A stretch of 64,000 nucleotides of DNA from Planococcus sp. ISL-110. GTDB taxonomy: Bacteria; Bacillota; Bacilli; Bacillales_A; Planococcaceae. The stretch spans positions 1-64,000 of the forward strand of contig NZ_JAGGPX010000037.1 of assembly GCF_018613575.1 (NCBI RefSeq), given 5' to 3'. A model generated the notes under the pieces. That model saw nothing but the letters and a program-made list of their open reading frames with translations. It had not been told where the DNA came from and searched no databases. Made by a program: the position numbers and the translations under genes. Positions 9,607 to 20,292 of this stretch are shown here, in pieces; the first letter of the stretch is position 1, and each line of letters begins with the position of its first letter.

Positions 9607-11003
9607 ATGAAGAATGTGGTGTCTTTGGAATATGGGGCCATCCAAACGCGACCCAATTGACCTATTACGGGCTGCACGCGTTGCAGCACCGAGGCCAGGA
9701 AGGCGCTGGAATTGTGTCGACAGACGGGGAAGCACTTCGCCCATTGAAAGGCGAGGGCATGGTCAGTGATGTCTTCACGCCTGAAAAAATAGAAAATATT
9801 GCAGGGCATGGGGCTATCGGCCATGTGCGCTATGCAACAGCGGGGGGCAGTGGCATTGAAAATGTCCAGCCCCTGCTCTTTAATTCGACTACCGGCAGCT
9901 TGGCAATTTCCCATAACGGCAACCTGGTTAATGCCACACAGCTAAAAGGCCATCTGGAACGCCAAGGAAGCATTTTTCAAACAACTTCTGATACAGAAGT
10001 ACTGGCTCATCTGATCAAAAGAAGCGGTTATGCGACGTTTGAAGAAAAAGCAAAAAACGCTTTGTCTTTATTGAAAGGTGCGTTTGCTTGTGTAATCCTG
10101 ACAGAAGAAGCGATGTATATCGCTTTGGATCCGAATGGCTTGCGCCCGCTATCTCTTGGAAGACTTGGAGATGCCTGGGTGACGGCATCGGAAACGTGTG
10201 CATTTGATATTGTCGGAGCAGAATTTGTCCGTTCGGTTGAACCGGGTGAATTTTTGATTGTCACAAAAGATGGTATGCGCGCAGAGCGTTTTGCTTACCC
10301 GGAAGAGCGGGCGATCTGTACGATGGAATATGTGTATTTCTCCCGTCCGGATTCGGATATTGACGGCATCAATGTCCATACTGCGAGAAAACGCCTCGGA
10401 GTCCAATTGGCGAAAGAAGTCCAGATTGAGGCGGATGTGGTAACGGGTGTTCCGGATTCCAGTATTTCAGCGGCAATCGGCTACTCAGAACAAAGCGGCA
10501 TCCCGTACGAATTGGGAATGATCAAAAACCGTTATGTGGGACGTACGTTTATCCAGCCTTCACAGGATCTGCGCGAACAGGGCGTCAAGATGAAACTGTC
10601 GCCAGTCCGCCAGGTGGTAAAAGGAAAGCGTGTCATCATGGTGGATGATTCGATTGTCCGCGGCACGACTTCACGGCGCATCGTCAGCTTGCTGAAAGAA
10701 GCGGGGGCAACGGAAGTGCATGTCGTCATCAGTTCTCCGCCCATTAAGAATCCTTGCTTTTACGGCATTGATATCAGCACTCCGGGCGAATTGATCGCCG
10801 CCAACAATACAGTGGAAGAAATGCGTGAAATTATTGGCGCGGATTCACTGACATTCCTGTCAGTGGACGGCATGGTCCAAAATATCGGACGGACAGATCC
10901 CGGATCGAAATGCGGCCATTGCCTGGCTTGTTTTACAGGCGAATACCCGACCAATATTTATCCGGATACAGTGTTGCCGCACGAAAAAGAAAAAGTGAAA
11001 TAA
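9582..11003 (+). CDS. purF: Amidophosphoribosyltransferase
   Basis: 473 residues from the ATG preceded by AAAGGAG inside the end of purL; an upstream in-frame ATG at 9528 lacks a site and would extend beyond the family N-terminus. It makes phosphoribosylamine from PRPP and glutamine, the committed step. As in B. subtilis, an 11-residue propeptide ends before Cys12 of CGVFGIWG, the N-terminal nucleophile. The PRPP loop is [15 protein letters not shown] near 350, and [10 protein letters not shown] near the end supplies ligands for the family's 4Fe-4S cluster. It is the usual target of feedback by AMP and GMP. Confidence 0.96.
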   Translation: MLAEIRSLNEECGVFGIWGHPNATQLTYYGLHALQHRGQEGAGIVSTDGEALRPLKGEGMVSDVFTPEKIENIAGHGAIGHVRYATAGGSGIENVQPLLFNSTTGSLAISHNGNLVNATQLKGHLERQGSIFQTTSDTEVLAHLIKRSGYATFEEKAKNALSLLKGAFACVILTEEAMYIALDPNGLRPLSLGRLGDAWVTASETCAFDIVGAEFVRSVEPGEFLIVTKDGMRAERFAYPEERAICTMEYVYFSRPDSDIDGINVHTARKRLGVQLAKEVQIEADVVTGVPDSSISAAIGYSEQSGIPYELGMIKNRYVGRTFIQPSQDLREQGVKMKLSPVRQVVKGKRVIMVDDSIVRGTTSRRIVSLLKEAGATEVHVVISSPPIKNPCFYGIDISTPGELIAANNTVEEMREIIGADSLTFLSVDGMVQNIGRTDPGSKCGHCLACFTGEYPTNIYPDTVLPHEKEKVK

Positions 11004-11015
11004 GGGGGAACCGTT

Positions 11016-12077
11016 GTGTCAAAAGCATATGAAAAAGCAGGCGTCAATATCGAAGCTGGCTACGAAGCGGTCAACCGTATGAAATCCCATGTGGAACGAA
11101 CAGCGCGCAAAGGAATGCTGGGTGCGTTCGGCGGCTTCGGTGGCATGTTCGATTTATCCGAGCTGAATTTGAAAGAACCGGTTCTTGTTTCCGGAACGGA
11201 TGGCGTGGGCACGAAATTGAAACTGGCGTTCATGGCAGACCGCCACGATACGATTGGCATCGATTGCGTTGCGATGTGCATCAATGACATTGTCGCGCAA
11301 GGTGCGGAGCCTTTGTTTTTCCTTGACTATATCGCAGTCGGCAAAGCGGTTCCTGAAAAGATTGAAGCGATTGTCAAAGGGGTAGCAGACGGCTGTGTTC
11401 AGGCTGGAGCTGCATTGATTGGTGGGGAAACGGCGGAAATGCCGGGACTCTATGAAGAAGACGAATACGATATCGCCGGTTTTGCAGTAGGCGCTGCGGA
11501 GAAATCCAAAATCGTCACTGGAGAAAAAATTACAGCGGGCGATGTCCTGATCGGCCTTGCCTCCAGCGGTATCCATTCGAATGGCTATTCATTGGTGCGC
11601 CACATCATCTTTGACCAAAACAACTTGACGCTCGAACAAAAAGTCGAAGGCTATGAAGCTCTTGGCCCGATTGGCGATGTTCTTTTGACGCCGACCAAAA
11701 TATACGCCAAAGCAGTCGCGGCCATCGGCAATGAAACGGTTATTCATGGCATGGCACATGTGACTGGCGGCGGCTTTATTGAAAACATTCCGCGGATGAT
11801 GCCGGAAGGCTTAGGCGCGAAAATCACCATCGGCAGCTGGCCGGTGCTTGATATTTTCACGTTATTGAAGGAAAAAGGCGAACTTGCGGACCGCGACCTG
11901 TATTCTGTTTTTAATATGGGCATTGGCTTTGTATTGGCTGTCGCTCCTGAAGATGCTGAGCAGGTCCTGAAAACGGCGCAAGCAAACGGCGAACAGGCTT
12001 TCCAAATCGGCCGCGTCTCCAGCACGGAAGGCGTTCAATTCCAAGGCGAACAGGACGGCACGTTGGATGAACAATAA
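11016..12077 (+). CDS. purM: AIR synthase (FGAM cyclo-ligase)
   Basis: 353 residues starting at GTG with AAGGGGG upstream. It closes FGAM to AIR with [15 protein letters not shown] near residue 60 is the ATP/substrate signature of the AIR synthase fold, with [14 protein letters not shown] and [15 protein letters not shown] downstream. The C-terminal tail is a few residues longer than B. subtilis PurM. It overlaps purN by 11 bases. Confidence 0.96.
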   Translation: MSKAYEKAGVNIEAGYEAVNRMKSHVERTARKGMLGAFGGFGGMFDLSELNLKEPVLVSGTDGVGTKLKLAFMADRHDTIGIDCVAMCINDIVAQGAEPLFFLDYIAVGKAVPEKIEAIVKGVADGCVQAGAALIGGETAEMPGLYEEDEYDIAGFAVGAAEKSKIVTGEKITAGDVLIGLASSGIHSNGYSLVRHIIFDQNNLTLEQKVEGYEALGPIGDVLLTPTKIYAKAVAAIGNETVIHGMAHVTGGGFIENIPRMMPEGLGAKITIGSWPVLDIFTLLKEKGELADRDLYSVFNMGIGFVLAVAPEDAEQVLKTAQANGEQAFQIGRVSSTEGVQFQGEQDGTLDEQ

Positions 12078-12639
12078 ACCGAAAATCGCTGTTTTTGCGT
12101 CAGGCAATGGCTCTAATTTCCAGGCTATTGCCGATGCCATTGTCGGCGGCAGACTGAAGGCTGAACTGGTGATTGCTGTAACGGACAAGCCACAGGCCTT
12201 TGTTGTGGAGCGTGCCCGCAAGGCGGGAGTGGAATCTTGTGCTTTTGTGCCTTCCGAATTTGAATCCAAGCTGCTTTACGAGAAGATGCTCAAAGAAAAA
12301 CTGCAGGGGCTTGGAGTAGAGTGGATCGTTCTGGCAGGCTATATGCGCTTGATCGGTCCGGTTCTGCTGGATGCTTATGAAAATCGCATCGTTAATATTC
12401 ATCCATCGGTCCTGCCTGCTTTTCCAGGCAAAGATGCCATCGGCCAGACACTGGCGGCAGGTGCACAGGAAGCTGGGGTAACGGTGCATTATGTGGACGC
12501 TGGCATGGATACAGGCAGCATCATTACACAGCAGTCGTTTCCGGTTGCGGGGCGTTGCCGCGAAGAAGTCGAGCAACAGATCCATCAGATTGAACATGAA
12601 TTATATCCTGCAACTTTGCAGCAATTATTCGACCGGTAA
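12067..12639 (+). CDS. purN: Phosphoribosylglycinamide formyltransferase
   Basis: 190 residues. It transfers a formyl group from 10-formyl-tetrahydrofolate to [12 protein letters not shown] (11-19) binds substrate phosphate, and Asn110, His112 ([12 protein letters not shown]) and Asp148 (DAGMDTG) are the catalytic trio. The ATG lies inside the end of purM. The length is normal for the folate-dependent enzyme. Confidence 0.96.
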   Translation: MNNKPKIAVFASGNGSNFQAIADAIVGGRLKAELVIAVTDKPQAFVVERARKAGVESCAFVPSEFESKLLYEKMLKEKLQGLGVEWIVLAGYMRLIGPVLLDAYENRIVNIHPSVLPAFPGKDAIGQTLAAGAQEAGVTVHYVDAGMDTGSIITQQSFPVAGRCREEVEQQIHQIEHELYPATLQQLFDR

Positions 12640-12672
12640 GACTGCCGGTCTTAATCTTTAGGAGGACTATTT

Positions 12673-14208
12673 GTGAAAAAAAGAGCATTACTCAGCGTAT
12701 CGGATAAATCAGGAATATTGGAATTTGCACGGGAACTGGAAAAGATGGGCTACGAACTCCTATCAACAGGCGGCACCAAGAAATTTCTTGAAGAAAACGG
12801 CGTTTCTATTACAGCTGTAGATGAAATCACCAAGTTCCCTGAAATTCTGGGCGGCCGTGTAAAAACCTTACACCCTCTTGTACACGGTGGATTATTGGCT
12901 AAACATGATGATGCGGAACACCAAAGCCAAATGGCTGAAAACGGCATTTCACCGATTAGTATCGTCTGCGTCAATTTATATCCGTTTCGTGAAACGATCG
13001 CCAAACCGGATGTGACAGTGGATGATGCCATCGAAAACATCGATATCGGTGGTCCGACGATGCTGCGTTCTGCTGCAAAAAATCATGCCTATGTTACAGT
13101 AATCGTTGATGCAGCAGACTATCCTGCGGTATTGACTGAACTACATAATGGAGAGGCTACTTTGCCTGAAACAAGACGCCGTCTGGCTGCGAAAGTTTTC
13201 CGGCATACTGCTGCTTATGATTCCTATATCTCCAACTACTTGACTGACTTGACGGGCGAAGAATATCCGGACCAATTGACGCTTACCTATGAATTGTCCC
13301 AAACCCTTCGTTACGGGGAAAACCCTCATCAAAAAGCCGCATTTTACCGCAGCCCGCTTGGATCTGAGTTTTCCATTGCCAACGCAAACCAATTGCACGG
13401 CAAGGAATTATCCTATAATAATATCCAGGATGCCAATGCTGCTCTTCAAATCATAAAAGAATTCAAAATGCCGGCAGCAGTCGCCGTTAAACACATGAAC
13501 CCATGTGGCGTCGGTACAGGTGAAACGATTGCCGATGCTTTCGGAAAAGCCTATGAAGCCGACCCTATTTCCATTTTTGGTGGAATTGTCGCATTGAACC
13601 GTGAAGTTGATGCCGAAACTGCCAAGCAATTGACGACAATCTTCCTGGAAATCATCATTGCTCCAGCGTTTTCAGATGAAGCAATTGAATTGTTGACACA
13701 GAAAAAGAATATCCGTCTTTTGGTAATTCCATTCGACAGCAAAAACAAAGACAAATGGAATACCGTTACCGTTGAAGGCGGTCTGTTGATTCAGCAGCCG
13801 GATGTTTACGGCTATGAGGATGCTGACATCCAAATCGCAACTGAGCGCCAGCCGACAGCAGCAGAACTTGATGCATTAAAGCTTGGCTGGAGTGTCGTGA
13901 AGCATGTTAAATCGAATGCCATTGTCGTATGCAACTCTGAAATGACTTTGGGCATCGGCGCAGGCCAGATGAACCGCGTGGGATCTGCCAAAATTGCTTT
14001 GGAGCAGGCAGGCGAAGGAGCAAAAGGTGCCATTATGGCATCAGACGCATTTTTCCCGATGAGTGATACGGTGGAAGTTGCCGCGAAGGCAGGCATCAAA
14101 GCCATCATTCAGCCGGGTGGTTCCAAGAAAGATCAGGAATCAATCGATAAAGCGAACGAATACGGAATTGCCATGGTCTTTACAGGTGTCCGTCATTTCA
14201 AACATTAA
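12673..14208 (+). CDS. purH: Bifunctional AICAR transformylase / IMP cyclohydrolase
   Basis: 511 residues from a GTG with TTAGGAGG upstream. The N-terminal third is the MGS-like IMP cyclohydrolase ([29 protein letters not shown]). The rest is AICAR transformylase with the KHMNPCGVG motif near residue 275 and [12 protein letters not shown] near the end. Together they carry out the last two steps to IMP using 10-formyl-tetrahydrofolate. A 33-base gap separates it from purN. Confidence 0.97.
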   Translation: MKKRALLSVSDKSGILEFARELEKMGYELLSTGGTKKFLEENGVSITAVDEITKFPEILGGRVKTLHPLVHGGLLAKHDDAEHQSQMAENGISPISIVCVNLYPFRETIAKPDVTVDDAIENIDIGGPTMLRSAAKNHAYVTVIVDAADYPAVLTELHNGEATLPETRRRLAAKVFRHTAAYDSYISNYLTDLTGEEYPDQLTLTYELSQTLRYGENPHQKAAFYRSPLGSEFSIANANQLHGKELSYNNIQDANAALQIIKEFKMPAAVAVKHMNPCGVGTGETIADAFGKAYEADPISIFGGIVALNREVDAETAKQLTTIFLEIIIAPAFSDEAIELLTQKKNIRLLVIPFDSKNKDKWNTVTVEGGLLIQQPDVYGYEDADIQIATERQPTAAELDALKLGWSVVKHVKSNAIVVCNSEMTLGIGAGQMNRVGSAKIALEQAGEGAKGAIMASDAFFPMSDTVEVAAKAGIKAIIQPGGSKKDQESIDKANEYGIAMVFTGVRHFKH

Positions 14209-14223
14209 TCGAGGTGAAGCAAA

Positions 14224-15486
14224 ATGAAGGTATTGGTCATTGGTAGAGGCGGACGGGAACATGCCATCGTGCGGCAGTTCTCAAAATCTGCGTCCGTCAC
14301 GAAAGTTTTTGCAGCACCCGGAAATGACGGGATGCGTGAGGATGCTGAAATAGCCGCAATCGATGAAATGGATTTTGCCGGACTGGCGGAATTTGCCCAG
14401 CAGCAGGGAGTGGATTTCAGTTTTGTGGGTCCTGAACAGCCGTTGTCTGAAGGCATCGTCGACTTTTTCGAAGGCAAGGGGCTGCGTATTTTTGGACCGT
14501 CCAAAGCGGCGGCCCAAATTGAGGGCAGCAAAGCTTTTGCCAAAGAATTGATGGAAAAATACAAGATCCCGACTGCGGGCTACGAAACCTTTACAGAAGT
14601 TGCCCCGGCGATTGCTTTTATCCGGAAGCACGGCGCACCGATTGTCATCAAAGCGGATGGCCTCGCTGCCGGTAAAGGTGTCGTTGTGGCATTGACGGAA
14701 GGGGAAGCCATTTCTGCCGTCAACGATATGCTGGAAGGGCAGAAGTTCGGTGAATCGGGCTCCAAAGTGGTCATTGAGGAATTTTTGGACGGAGAAGAGT
14801 TTTCGTTCATGTCTTTTGTCTATGATGGGCAGATTTATCCGATGGTTATTTCGCAGGACCATAAGCGTGCTTTTGACGGCGACCGTGGTCCGAATACCGG
14901 TGGCATGGGCGCCTACTCGCCGGTACCGCAAATATCGCAGGCTATCGTCGATGAGACTTTTGCGGAAATCGTGGAACCGGCTGTGGAAGCGATGGCATCG
15001 GAAGGGACGCCCTTTAATGGCATTCTCTATACTGGCGTCATTTTAACGGAAAAAGGCCCGAAAGTGATCGAATTCAACGCGCGTTTTGGAGATCCTGAAA
15101 CACAGGTGGTCCTGCCGCGCATGAAATCCGATTTTGGCCGCTTTATCGATGCGGTTCTAAAAGGGCAGCCTGCTGAATTGAGCTGGGATGATCAAGCGGT
15201 TCTTGGCGTGGTCATTGCGGCGGATGGTTATCCGGAGACAGCCCGAAAAGGTGCTCTATTGCCTGACTTGACAAAGCTTACCGGAGTTGAAGTGACCCAT
15301 GCCGGAACAAAGTTGTCTAACGGCAGTTATGCAGGCAACGGAGGGCGTGTGCTGCTCGTTTCAGCAAGCGGACCGTCTATCCAAAGCGCTCAGGAGAAGG
15401 TTTATGAACAGCTGGACAGCCTGCGTTGGAATGGCTTTTTCTATCGCTCAGACATCGGATGGCGTGCAAAAAAAAATCACATATGA
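14224..15486 (+). CDS. purD: Phosphoribosylamine-glycine ligase (GARS)
   Basis: 420 residues, ATP-grasp. It joins phosphoribosylamine and glycine to GAR, the second step of the pathway. VIGRGGREHAI (5-15) starts the N-terminal domain, IKADGLAAGKGVVVA near 143 and GPNTGGMGAYSP near 224 are ATP-grasp motifs, and IEFNARFGDPETQ near 282 binds metal. GAGGTGAAGC precedes the ATG. It is the last operon gene, followed by a terminator. Confidence 0.97.
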   Translation: MKVLVIGRGGREHAIVRQFSKSASVTKVFAAPGNDGMREDAEIAAIDEMDFAGLAEFAQQQGVDFSFVGPEQPLSEGIVDFFEGKGLRIFGPSKAAAQIEGSKAFAKELMEKYKIPTAGYETFTEVAPAIAFIRKHGAPIVIKADGLAAGKGVVVALTEGEAISAVNDMLEGQKFGESGSKVVIEEFLDGEEFSFMSFVYDGQIYPMVISQDHKRAFDGDRGPNTGGMGAYSPVPQISQAIVDETFAEIVEPAVEAMASEGTPFNGILYTGVILTEKGPKVIEFNARFGDPETQVVLPRMKSDFGRFIDAVLKGQPAELSWDDQAVLGVVIAADGYPETARKGALLPDLTKLTGVEVTHAGTKLSNGSYAGNGGRVLLVSASGPSIQSAQEKVYEQLDSLRWNGFFYRSDIGWRAKKNHI

Positions 15487-15497
15487 TATAATTGTAG

Positions 15498-15536
15498 ATG
15501 ACACAAATTCGACAAGATGCTGTGTCATTTTTTTTA
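15498..15536 (+). terminator. Terminator of the purine operon
   Basis: ATGACACA (15498-15505) pairs with TGTGTCAT (15521-15528) and is followed by eight T. It stands 12 bases after the purD stop. Confidence 0.8.
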
Positions 15537-15680
15537 TTGCCTGCCCTGTAGGCAATAAAAGCTAAAGTTGAGGATTTTCAACAGCCCACGGTTACCTCTA
15601 TTTAAACTCCAGAATGGCAAACCCATTACGACCTCAGAACCAAAATCAGCAGGGCATTTAAAATCGAAGGGAGTCAAATT

Positions 15681-16271
15681 ATGAATTGGTATGAAAAATT
15701 AAATCAGTATTTTCCAGTCGAAGAAATGAAATCAAAAGAGCACATGGATGCATTGCTAAAAGAAAAAGGCAGCGTCTACTACAAAGATGAGGGTCCTTAT
15801 CATGTCTTGATGTATGCAGAGTTCCCGAACTTCAGCTTTGTCGATTACTTGTTTGTATCGAAGGAATCACGCGGCATGGGTCTTGGCAAAAAGACGCTTC
15901 AGATGCTGAAGGACAAGAACAAACCAATCATCCTTGAAGTCGAGCCGGTCAATTACGAAGATACGGACACGGAAAAACGCCTGAGCTTTTATGCGCGTGA
16001 AGGATTCGAACATGCTTCGTCTATTGGATATTGCCGCCGTTCATTAGCGACCGGTGAAGAGAACTCAATGGAAATCCTGTACTGGACTCCAAGCGGAGAA
16101 ACAGAAGAGCAGATTTTTGAAGGAATGCAGAAAATGTACGAGGATATCCATACCTACAAAGACGAACAGTTTTACGGCGAATCGTATGATTCCGTTGCTG
16201 ACGTGCTGACCTTCCAGGAGGAAGAGAAAAAAGATGTCTTAAAACCTTTCAGTGATCCAATCAATAATTGA
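15681..16271 (+). CDS. GNAT-family N-acetyltransferase
   Basis: 196 residues. The first 120 or so form a GNAT fold: VDYLFVSKESRGMGLGKK near 54-71 matches the acetyl-CoA binding R/Q-x-x-G-x-G/A motif, and RLSFYAREGFEH near 105 matches the C-terminal GNAT strand-helix. The tail of about 70 acidic residues with YEDIHTYKDEQFYGES is conserved in a Bacillales subgroup I recall but cannot name. The substrate is unknown. AAGGGAG precedes the ATG, and the gene is followed by its own terminator. Confidence 0.75.
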   Translation: MNWYEKLNQYFPVEEMKSKEHMDALLKEKGSVYYKDEGPYHVLMYAEFPNFSFVDYLFVSKESRGMGLGKKTLQMLKDKNKPIILEVEPVNYEDTDTEKRLSFYAREGFEHASSIGYCRRSLATGEENSMEILYWTPSGETEEQIFEGMQKMYEDIHTYKDEQFYGESYDSVADVLTFQEEEKKDVLKPFSDPINN

Positions 16272-16277
16272 TCCGAA

Positions 16278-16303
16278 ATCCACGCGGAATGCGTGGATTT
16301 TTT
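16278..16303 (+). terminator. Terminator after GNAT gene
   Basis: ATCCACGC (16278-16285) pairs with GCGTGGAT (16291-16298), then six T. Confidence 0.85.
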
Positions 16304-16414
16304 GTGTCCTCACTTAATCGGAATCTTCTCGGTTTTTAAGGGAATAACTGTATTTCATTGTATAATTATGCTACGATATTAAGTATTGAAATAGCAGAAA
16401 GAAGGTGCCGGAAA

Positions 16415-18145
16415 ATGGTAAATCCTCTATGGAAAAACACAGAGATTCGAAATCAGTTAAAGATCGTCACAAAGGAAGTTGCGCCGGATCTCGTTTTGAT
16501 AAATGCGACCTATCTGCACGGAATCTTTAAAAAATGGGTAACAGGGAATATCTGGATATCAAATGACCGCATCGTCTATGCTGGAAAAGAGATGCCGAAA
16601 ATTGATGCTTCTACCGAAGTAGCAGACATGACAGATAAATTTATTGTTCCAGGATATATAGAGCCGCATGTTCATCCTTCTCAATTATATAACCCTCAAA
16701 GCTTTGCAGATTATGCGGCTCAAGGTGGAACGACGATGTTCCTATCCGACAACTTGACCTTCTTTTTAGCTCTTGAAAATGAGAAAGCGTTTTCATTATT
16801 GGATCAATTGGCAGAGTTGCCGTTCAATTTCTATTGGTGGACCCGTTTTGACTCGCAGACGGAATTGAATGATGAAGATAAGTTATTCACTTCCACATCC
16901 GTTGGGGAATGGCTGGATCGCCAGGACGTATTATTGGGTGGGGAATTGACGGGCTGGCCAAAACTGATGGCTGGCGATGACCAGATGCTGTATTGGATTC
17001 AGAAAGCCAAAATGGGCTTGAAGAAAATTGAAGGTCATTTCCCGGGGGCCTCGGAAAAGACATTGGCCCGCATGCGATTGCTTGGAGCCGATGGCGACCA
17101 CGAGGCGATGACGGTGGATGAAGTGGAAATGCGCCTGCTTCACGGCTATGGTGTGACGTTGCGGCATTCTTCCATTCGCCCGGATCTTCCGGACATGTTG
17201 AAAGGGATCGTTGAACGGGATTTGAATGTCTTCGACAAGCTGATGATGACAACAGATGGCTCAACACCAGCCTTCCATTTGGACGGTGTTATGGACCTGT
17301 GCATTAAAATTGCGCTTGAAGCGGGTGTGCCGCCGATCGATGCTTATATGATGGCATCTTATAACGTTGCCCGTTACTATAATGTAACCAGCCTGCATGG
17401 CCTGATTGCGACGGGTCGCTACGCCAACTTGAACATTCTTGATACGCTGGAAAACCCGGTGCCGTCAGGAGTTATTTCAAAAGGGGTCTGGCTGAAGAAA
17501 GACGGTAAAAAAGTTCAGGCATTGCCGAATATCGATTGGTCGATCATGCCGGACCTTGACATCGATTATGAACTGACAGATGATGATTTTCAGTTTTCGA
17601 TGCCTTTCGGCATTGAAATGATCAATGATGTTATTACGAAGCCTTATACAGTCAGTGTCGATACCCATGACTCCGACTTATCGAAACTACACGATGAAAG
17701 CTTTTTGATGCTGATTGATAAAAAAGGCAAATGGCGCGTCAATACACTGATTAAAGGCTTTGCACCTGGATTGGATGGATTCGCCTCTTCGTATACCAAT
17801 ACAGGCGATATTATTCTGATCGGCAAAAGCCGTCGGGATATGTGGATAGCTTTCGATGAGCTGAAGCGTCTGAAAGGCGGGATCATCCTGGCCGAAAACG
17901 GTGAGATCGTCCAATCCCTGCCGCTTCCTTATGGAGGTGTGATGTCGGATCTGCCGATGGAACAGTTGATCGAACAGGAAAAGGCACTGAAGAAAGCACT
18001 GAAAGAGCGCGGCTATAAGCATGGCGATGCGGTTTACACACTGCTGTTTTTACAGGCGACCCATCTTCCGTATGTCCGGGTTACGCAAAAGGGCATCTAC
18101 GATGTCATGAATAAAAAAATCCTGTTCCCGGCGTTCATGAGGTAA
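16415..18145 (+). CDS. yerA: YerA, adenine deaminase-like amidohydrolase
   Basis: 576 residues from the ATG that has AAGAAGGTG upstream; an in-frame ATG at 16358 falls in promoter-like sequence. It has the amidohydrolase fold: the metal-site motif EPHVHPSQ lies near residue 87 (family normally H-x-H; here HVH), GHFPGASEKTLARM near 205, and MMTTDGSTPAFHLDG near 275. It resembles B. subtilis YerA and adenine deaminase AdeC, which turns adenine into hypoxanthine. Its place beside the purine operon fits purine salvage, but the true substrate of YerA is not settled. Confidence 0.85.
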   Translation: MVNPLWKNTEIRNQLKIVTKEVAPDLVLINATYLHGIFKKWVTGNIWISNDRIVYAGKEMPKIDASTEVADMTDKFIVPGYIEPHVHPSQLYNPQSFADYAAQGGTTMFLSDNLTFFLALENEKAFSLLDQLAELPFNFYWWTRFDSQTELNDEDKLFTSTSVGEWLDRQDVLLGGELTGWPKLMAGDDQMLYWIQKAKMGLKKIEGHFPGASEKTLARMRLLGADGDHEAMTVDEVEMRLLHGYGVTLRHSSIRPDLPDMLKGIVERDLNVFDKLMMTTDGSTPAFHLDGVMDLCIKIALEAGVPPIDAYMMASYNVARYYNVTSLHGLIATGRYANLNILDTLENPVPSGVISKGVWLKKDGKKVQALPNIDWSIMPDLDIDYELTDDDFQFSMPFGIEMINDVITKPYTVSVDTHDSDLSKLHDESFLMLIDKKGKWRVNTLIKGFAPGLDGFASSYTNTGDIILIGKSRRDMWIAFDELKRLKGGIILAENGEIVQSLPLPYGGVMSDLPMEQLIEQEKALKKALKERGYKHGDAVYTLLFLQATHLPYVRVTQKGIYDVMNKKILFPAFMR

Positions 18146-18151
18146 GCGCTT

Positions 18152-19171
18152 ATGAAAAAATTGGGGCTCATTATAGGTATAGTAATCGTTCTTGCCGCTT
18201 TTGTCGCAGGATTTTGGCTGATTATGAAGGAAGATCCTACCGAACAGCCGCCAGTGGAGGAGGCCCTGACAATCGCTCCTTTCACAGGTGAAGAGGCTGT
18301 GCCTCCGGCAAATCGCCGAACTGTCATGGCAGTCATCAATAACCATCCGGATGCCCGTCCGCAAACCGGGCTTACTGAAGCGGACATCGTCTTTGAAATG
18401 ATTGCCGAATACGACATTACGCGGTTTGTGGCGCTTTATCAAAGCAGCTTTCCGGATACATTTGGGCCGATCCGCAGTGCCAGGGAGTATTTTGTCGAGC
18501 TCGCTGTTGCCTATGATGCTTTTTTTGTGGCTCACGGCTATAGTCCGGATGCCTACACGATGCTGGAATCAGGAATCGTTGATCATGTCAACGGCATCCA
18601 GCATGACGGAACCCTATTCCAGCGATCATCCGATCGTGTCGCTCCACATAATTCCTATATCACAATGAAAAATATCGAAACAGCTATGGAAAATGTGCAG
18701 GCTTCTGCAGAATACAGTGGAAAATCACCTTATCATTTCTATGGTGCGGCCGATAATGCTAAACTTGACGAACAGGCTCTTTCGGTGAGAGTGGAGTACG
18801 GGACAAACGAGCTGTTTTTCAGTGACTTTACATACGACAGCCAACTACATCTTTACAGCCGATCGGTCGGCGGCGTACCGACAACCGATAAAGAGACCCT
18901 GGAAACAGCCGAAGTATCCAATGTTCTGGTTTTTGAAGCGTCACATGAGACTGTGGATTCCGAAGGGCGGCAGTCAATCGATTTGTCGAGCGGTGGAGAT
19001 GCCCTGCTCTTCCAAAACGGCGGTGTTCGTGAAATAGAATGGAGTTCGCTTGACGGAATGCTTGTGCCGACAGCAGATGGCGAAGTGGTACAACTGGTGC
19101 CGGGGAAAACCTGGATTCACGTTGTTCCGGATTCTCCAGGCATGGAACAATCCGTCAGCTATACACCTTGA
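18152..19171 (+). CDS. yerB: YerB, DUF3048 cell-surface protein
   Basis: 339 residues. An N-terminal hydrophobic segment (about 4-24) is followed by the DUF3048 region: VMAVINNHPDARPQTGL, IVFEMIAEYDITRF and GPIRSARE near residues 55-115 are hallmark stretches. In B. subtilis YerB is annotated as a lipoprotein; here no lipobox Cys is visible, so this copy seems to be a signal-anchored membrane protein. It begins 6 bases after yerA. The function is unknown. Confidence 0.82.
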   Translation: MKKLGLIIGIVIVLAAFVAGFWLIMKEDPTEQPPVEEALTIAPFTGEEAVPPANRRTVMAVINNHPDARPQTGLTEADIVFEMIAEYDITRFVALYQSSFPDTFGPIRSAREYFVELAVAYDAFFVAHGYSPDAYTMLESGIVDHVNGIQHDGTLFQRSSDRVAPHNSYITMKNIETAMENVQASAEYSGKSPYHFYGAADNAKLDEQALSVRVEYGTNELFFSDFTYDSQLHLYSRSVGGVPTTDKETLETAEVSNVLVFEASHETVDSEGRQSIDLSSGGDALLFQNGGVREIEWSSLDGMLVPTADGEVVQLVPGKTWIHVVPDSPGMEQSVSYTP

Positions 19172-19203
19172 TGATTGTAGCAATGAAAGGATGATGAAGC
19201 TGC

Positions 19204-19524
19204 ATGCAAGTTGATAAAATCAGAGGTCATCAGACAGATCAGTTGATTGAAGCTGTTTTGGCCTTGAAGGATAAGGAAGAAGCCTATCGGTTTTTTGATG
19301 ATTTATGCACGATCAGTGAAATTCAATCGCTGTCACAGCGGCTGGAAGTGGCTCATATGCTTCGCATGAAAAAAACCTACGAAAAAATAAAAAATGAAAC
19401 AGGTGCCAGCACTGCGACCATTTCCCGTGTCCGCCGTTGCCTGAACTACGGCAATGACGGCTATGATGAAATGTTGGGGCGCCTTTATCCTAACGAAAAA
19501 CCTTTCGAACTGCCAAAAGACTGA
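19204..19524 (+). CDS. yerC: YerC, TrpR-like DNA-binding protein
   Basis: 106 residues of the YerC/YecD family, which shares the TrpR repressor fold. It is all-helical, with the helix-turn-helix at about 60-85 (LEVAHMLRMKKTYEKIKNET then GASTATISRVRRCLN). AAAGGATGATGA precedes the ATG. It is followed by a terminator, so it ends the yerABC unit. The ligand and target genes are unknown. Confidence 0.85.
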   Translation: MQVDKIRGHQTDQLIEAVLALKDKEEAYRFFDDLCTISEIQSLSQRLEVAHMLRMKKTYEKIKNETGASTATISRVRRCLNYGNDGYDEMLGRLYPNEKPFELPKD

Positions 19525-19553
19525 ACAGAGAACCGACTCTGTTCGGTTTTTTT
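19523..19553 (+). terminator. Terminator after yerC
   Basis: GAACAGAG (19523-19530) pairs with CTCTGTTC (19537-19544), then GG and seven T. Confidence 0.85.
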
Positions 19554-19599
19554 GTTATAATAAATTGATGATAAATGATGCAAAGTTGGGTGAAACGAG

Positions 19600-20292
19600 A
19601 TGGATTTCAAAACATGGCGGCATGTCTTTAAATTAGATTCGGCAAAAGAAATAACGGATGGACATTTGGAACGAATTTGCAGATCCGGGACTGATGCCAT
19701 CTTGATTGGCGGCAGTGATAATGTCACACTCGACAATGTCCTTCTTTTAACAGAGCGTGTGCAGGGCTATGCCCTCCCGTTGGTCATGGAAGTCTCGACC
19801 ATCGAATCTGTTGCACCGGGCTTTGACTATTATTTTATCCCGACTGTACTCAACAGCGACGATCCCAGGTGGATCAAAGGCCTTCATCACGAAGCAATCC
19901 GCGAATATGGCGAGATCCTGGACTGGAATGAACTGATTCCGGAAGGCTATTGCATTTTGAATAGGGATTGCAAAGCGGCCAAGTTAACTGGAGCTAAAAC
20001 AGAGTTGGCTGCGGATGACGTCTTGGCCTATGCCCGTCTGGCTGAACATTTTTTCCGGCTGCCGATTTTTTATATGGAGTACAGTGGTGTTTATGGAGAC
20101 ATGAAACTGGTCCGGAAAGTAAAAGAGGTCCTGTCCGAAACCCGCTTGTTTTACGGTGGAGGCATCGACTCAGCTGACAAAGCAATCGCGGCATTGAACG
20201 TCGCAGATACCATTGTGGTCGGCAATATTATTTATGAAAATATTGATAAAGCGATTGAAACCGTAGAGGCAGTTGCGGAAACGGCTGACTGA
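19600..20292 (+). CDS. pcrB: Heptaprenylglyceryl phosphate synthase
   Basis: 230 residues, TIM-barrel of the PcrB/GGGP synthase family. It transfers a heptaprenyl chain to sn-glycerol-1-phosphate, giving an archaea-type ether lipid precursor in Bacillales. Conserved stretches are [19 protein letters not shown] near 28, [10 protein letters not shown] near 158-167 and [13 protein letters not shown] near 186-198, which bind glycerol phosphate. It lies directly before pcrA, and its last codons contain the -35 box of the next promoter. Confidence 0.93.
   Translation: MDFKTWRHVFKLDSAKEITDGHLERICRSGTDAILIGGSDNVTLDNVLLLTERVQGYALPLVMEVSTIESVAPGFDYYFIPTVLNSDDPRWIKGLHHEAIREYGEILDWNELIPEGYCILNRDCKAAKLTGAKTELAADDVLAYARLAEHFFRLPIFYMEYSGVYGDMKLVRKVKEVLSETRLFYGGGIDSADKAIAALNVADTIVVGNIIYENIDKAIETVEAVAETAD

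Noticed and set aside
14281-14931. 216-codon open frame on the minus strand
   Set aside because: It lies antisense to purD, which is complete and conserved; the frame shows no known protein and is a codon-bias shadow.
15536-15560. Hairpin ATTGCCT/AGGCAAT right after the purD terminator
   Set aside because: Short stem without a T-run; probably a minor second stem with no separate role.
16336-16366. TATAAT at 16361-16366 as yerA promoter
   Set aside because: The -10 is perfect but no -35 is found at 16 to 18 bases, so it was not listed as a feature.
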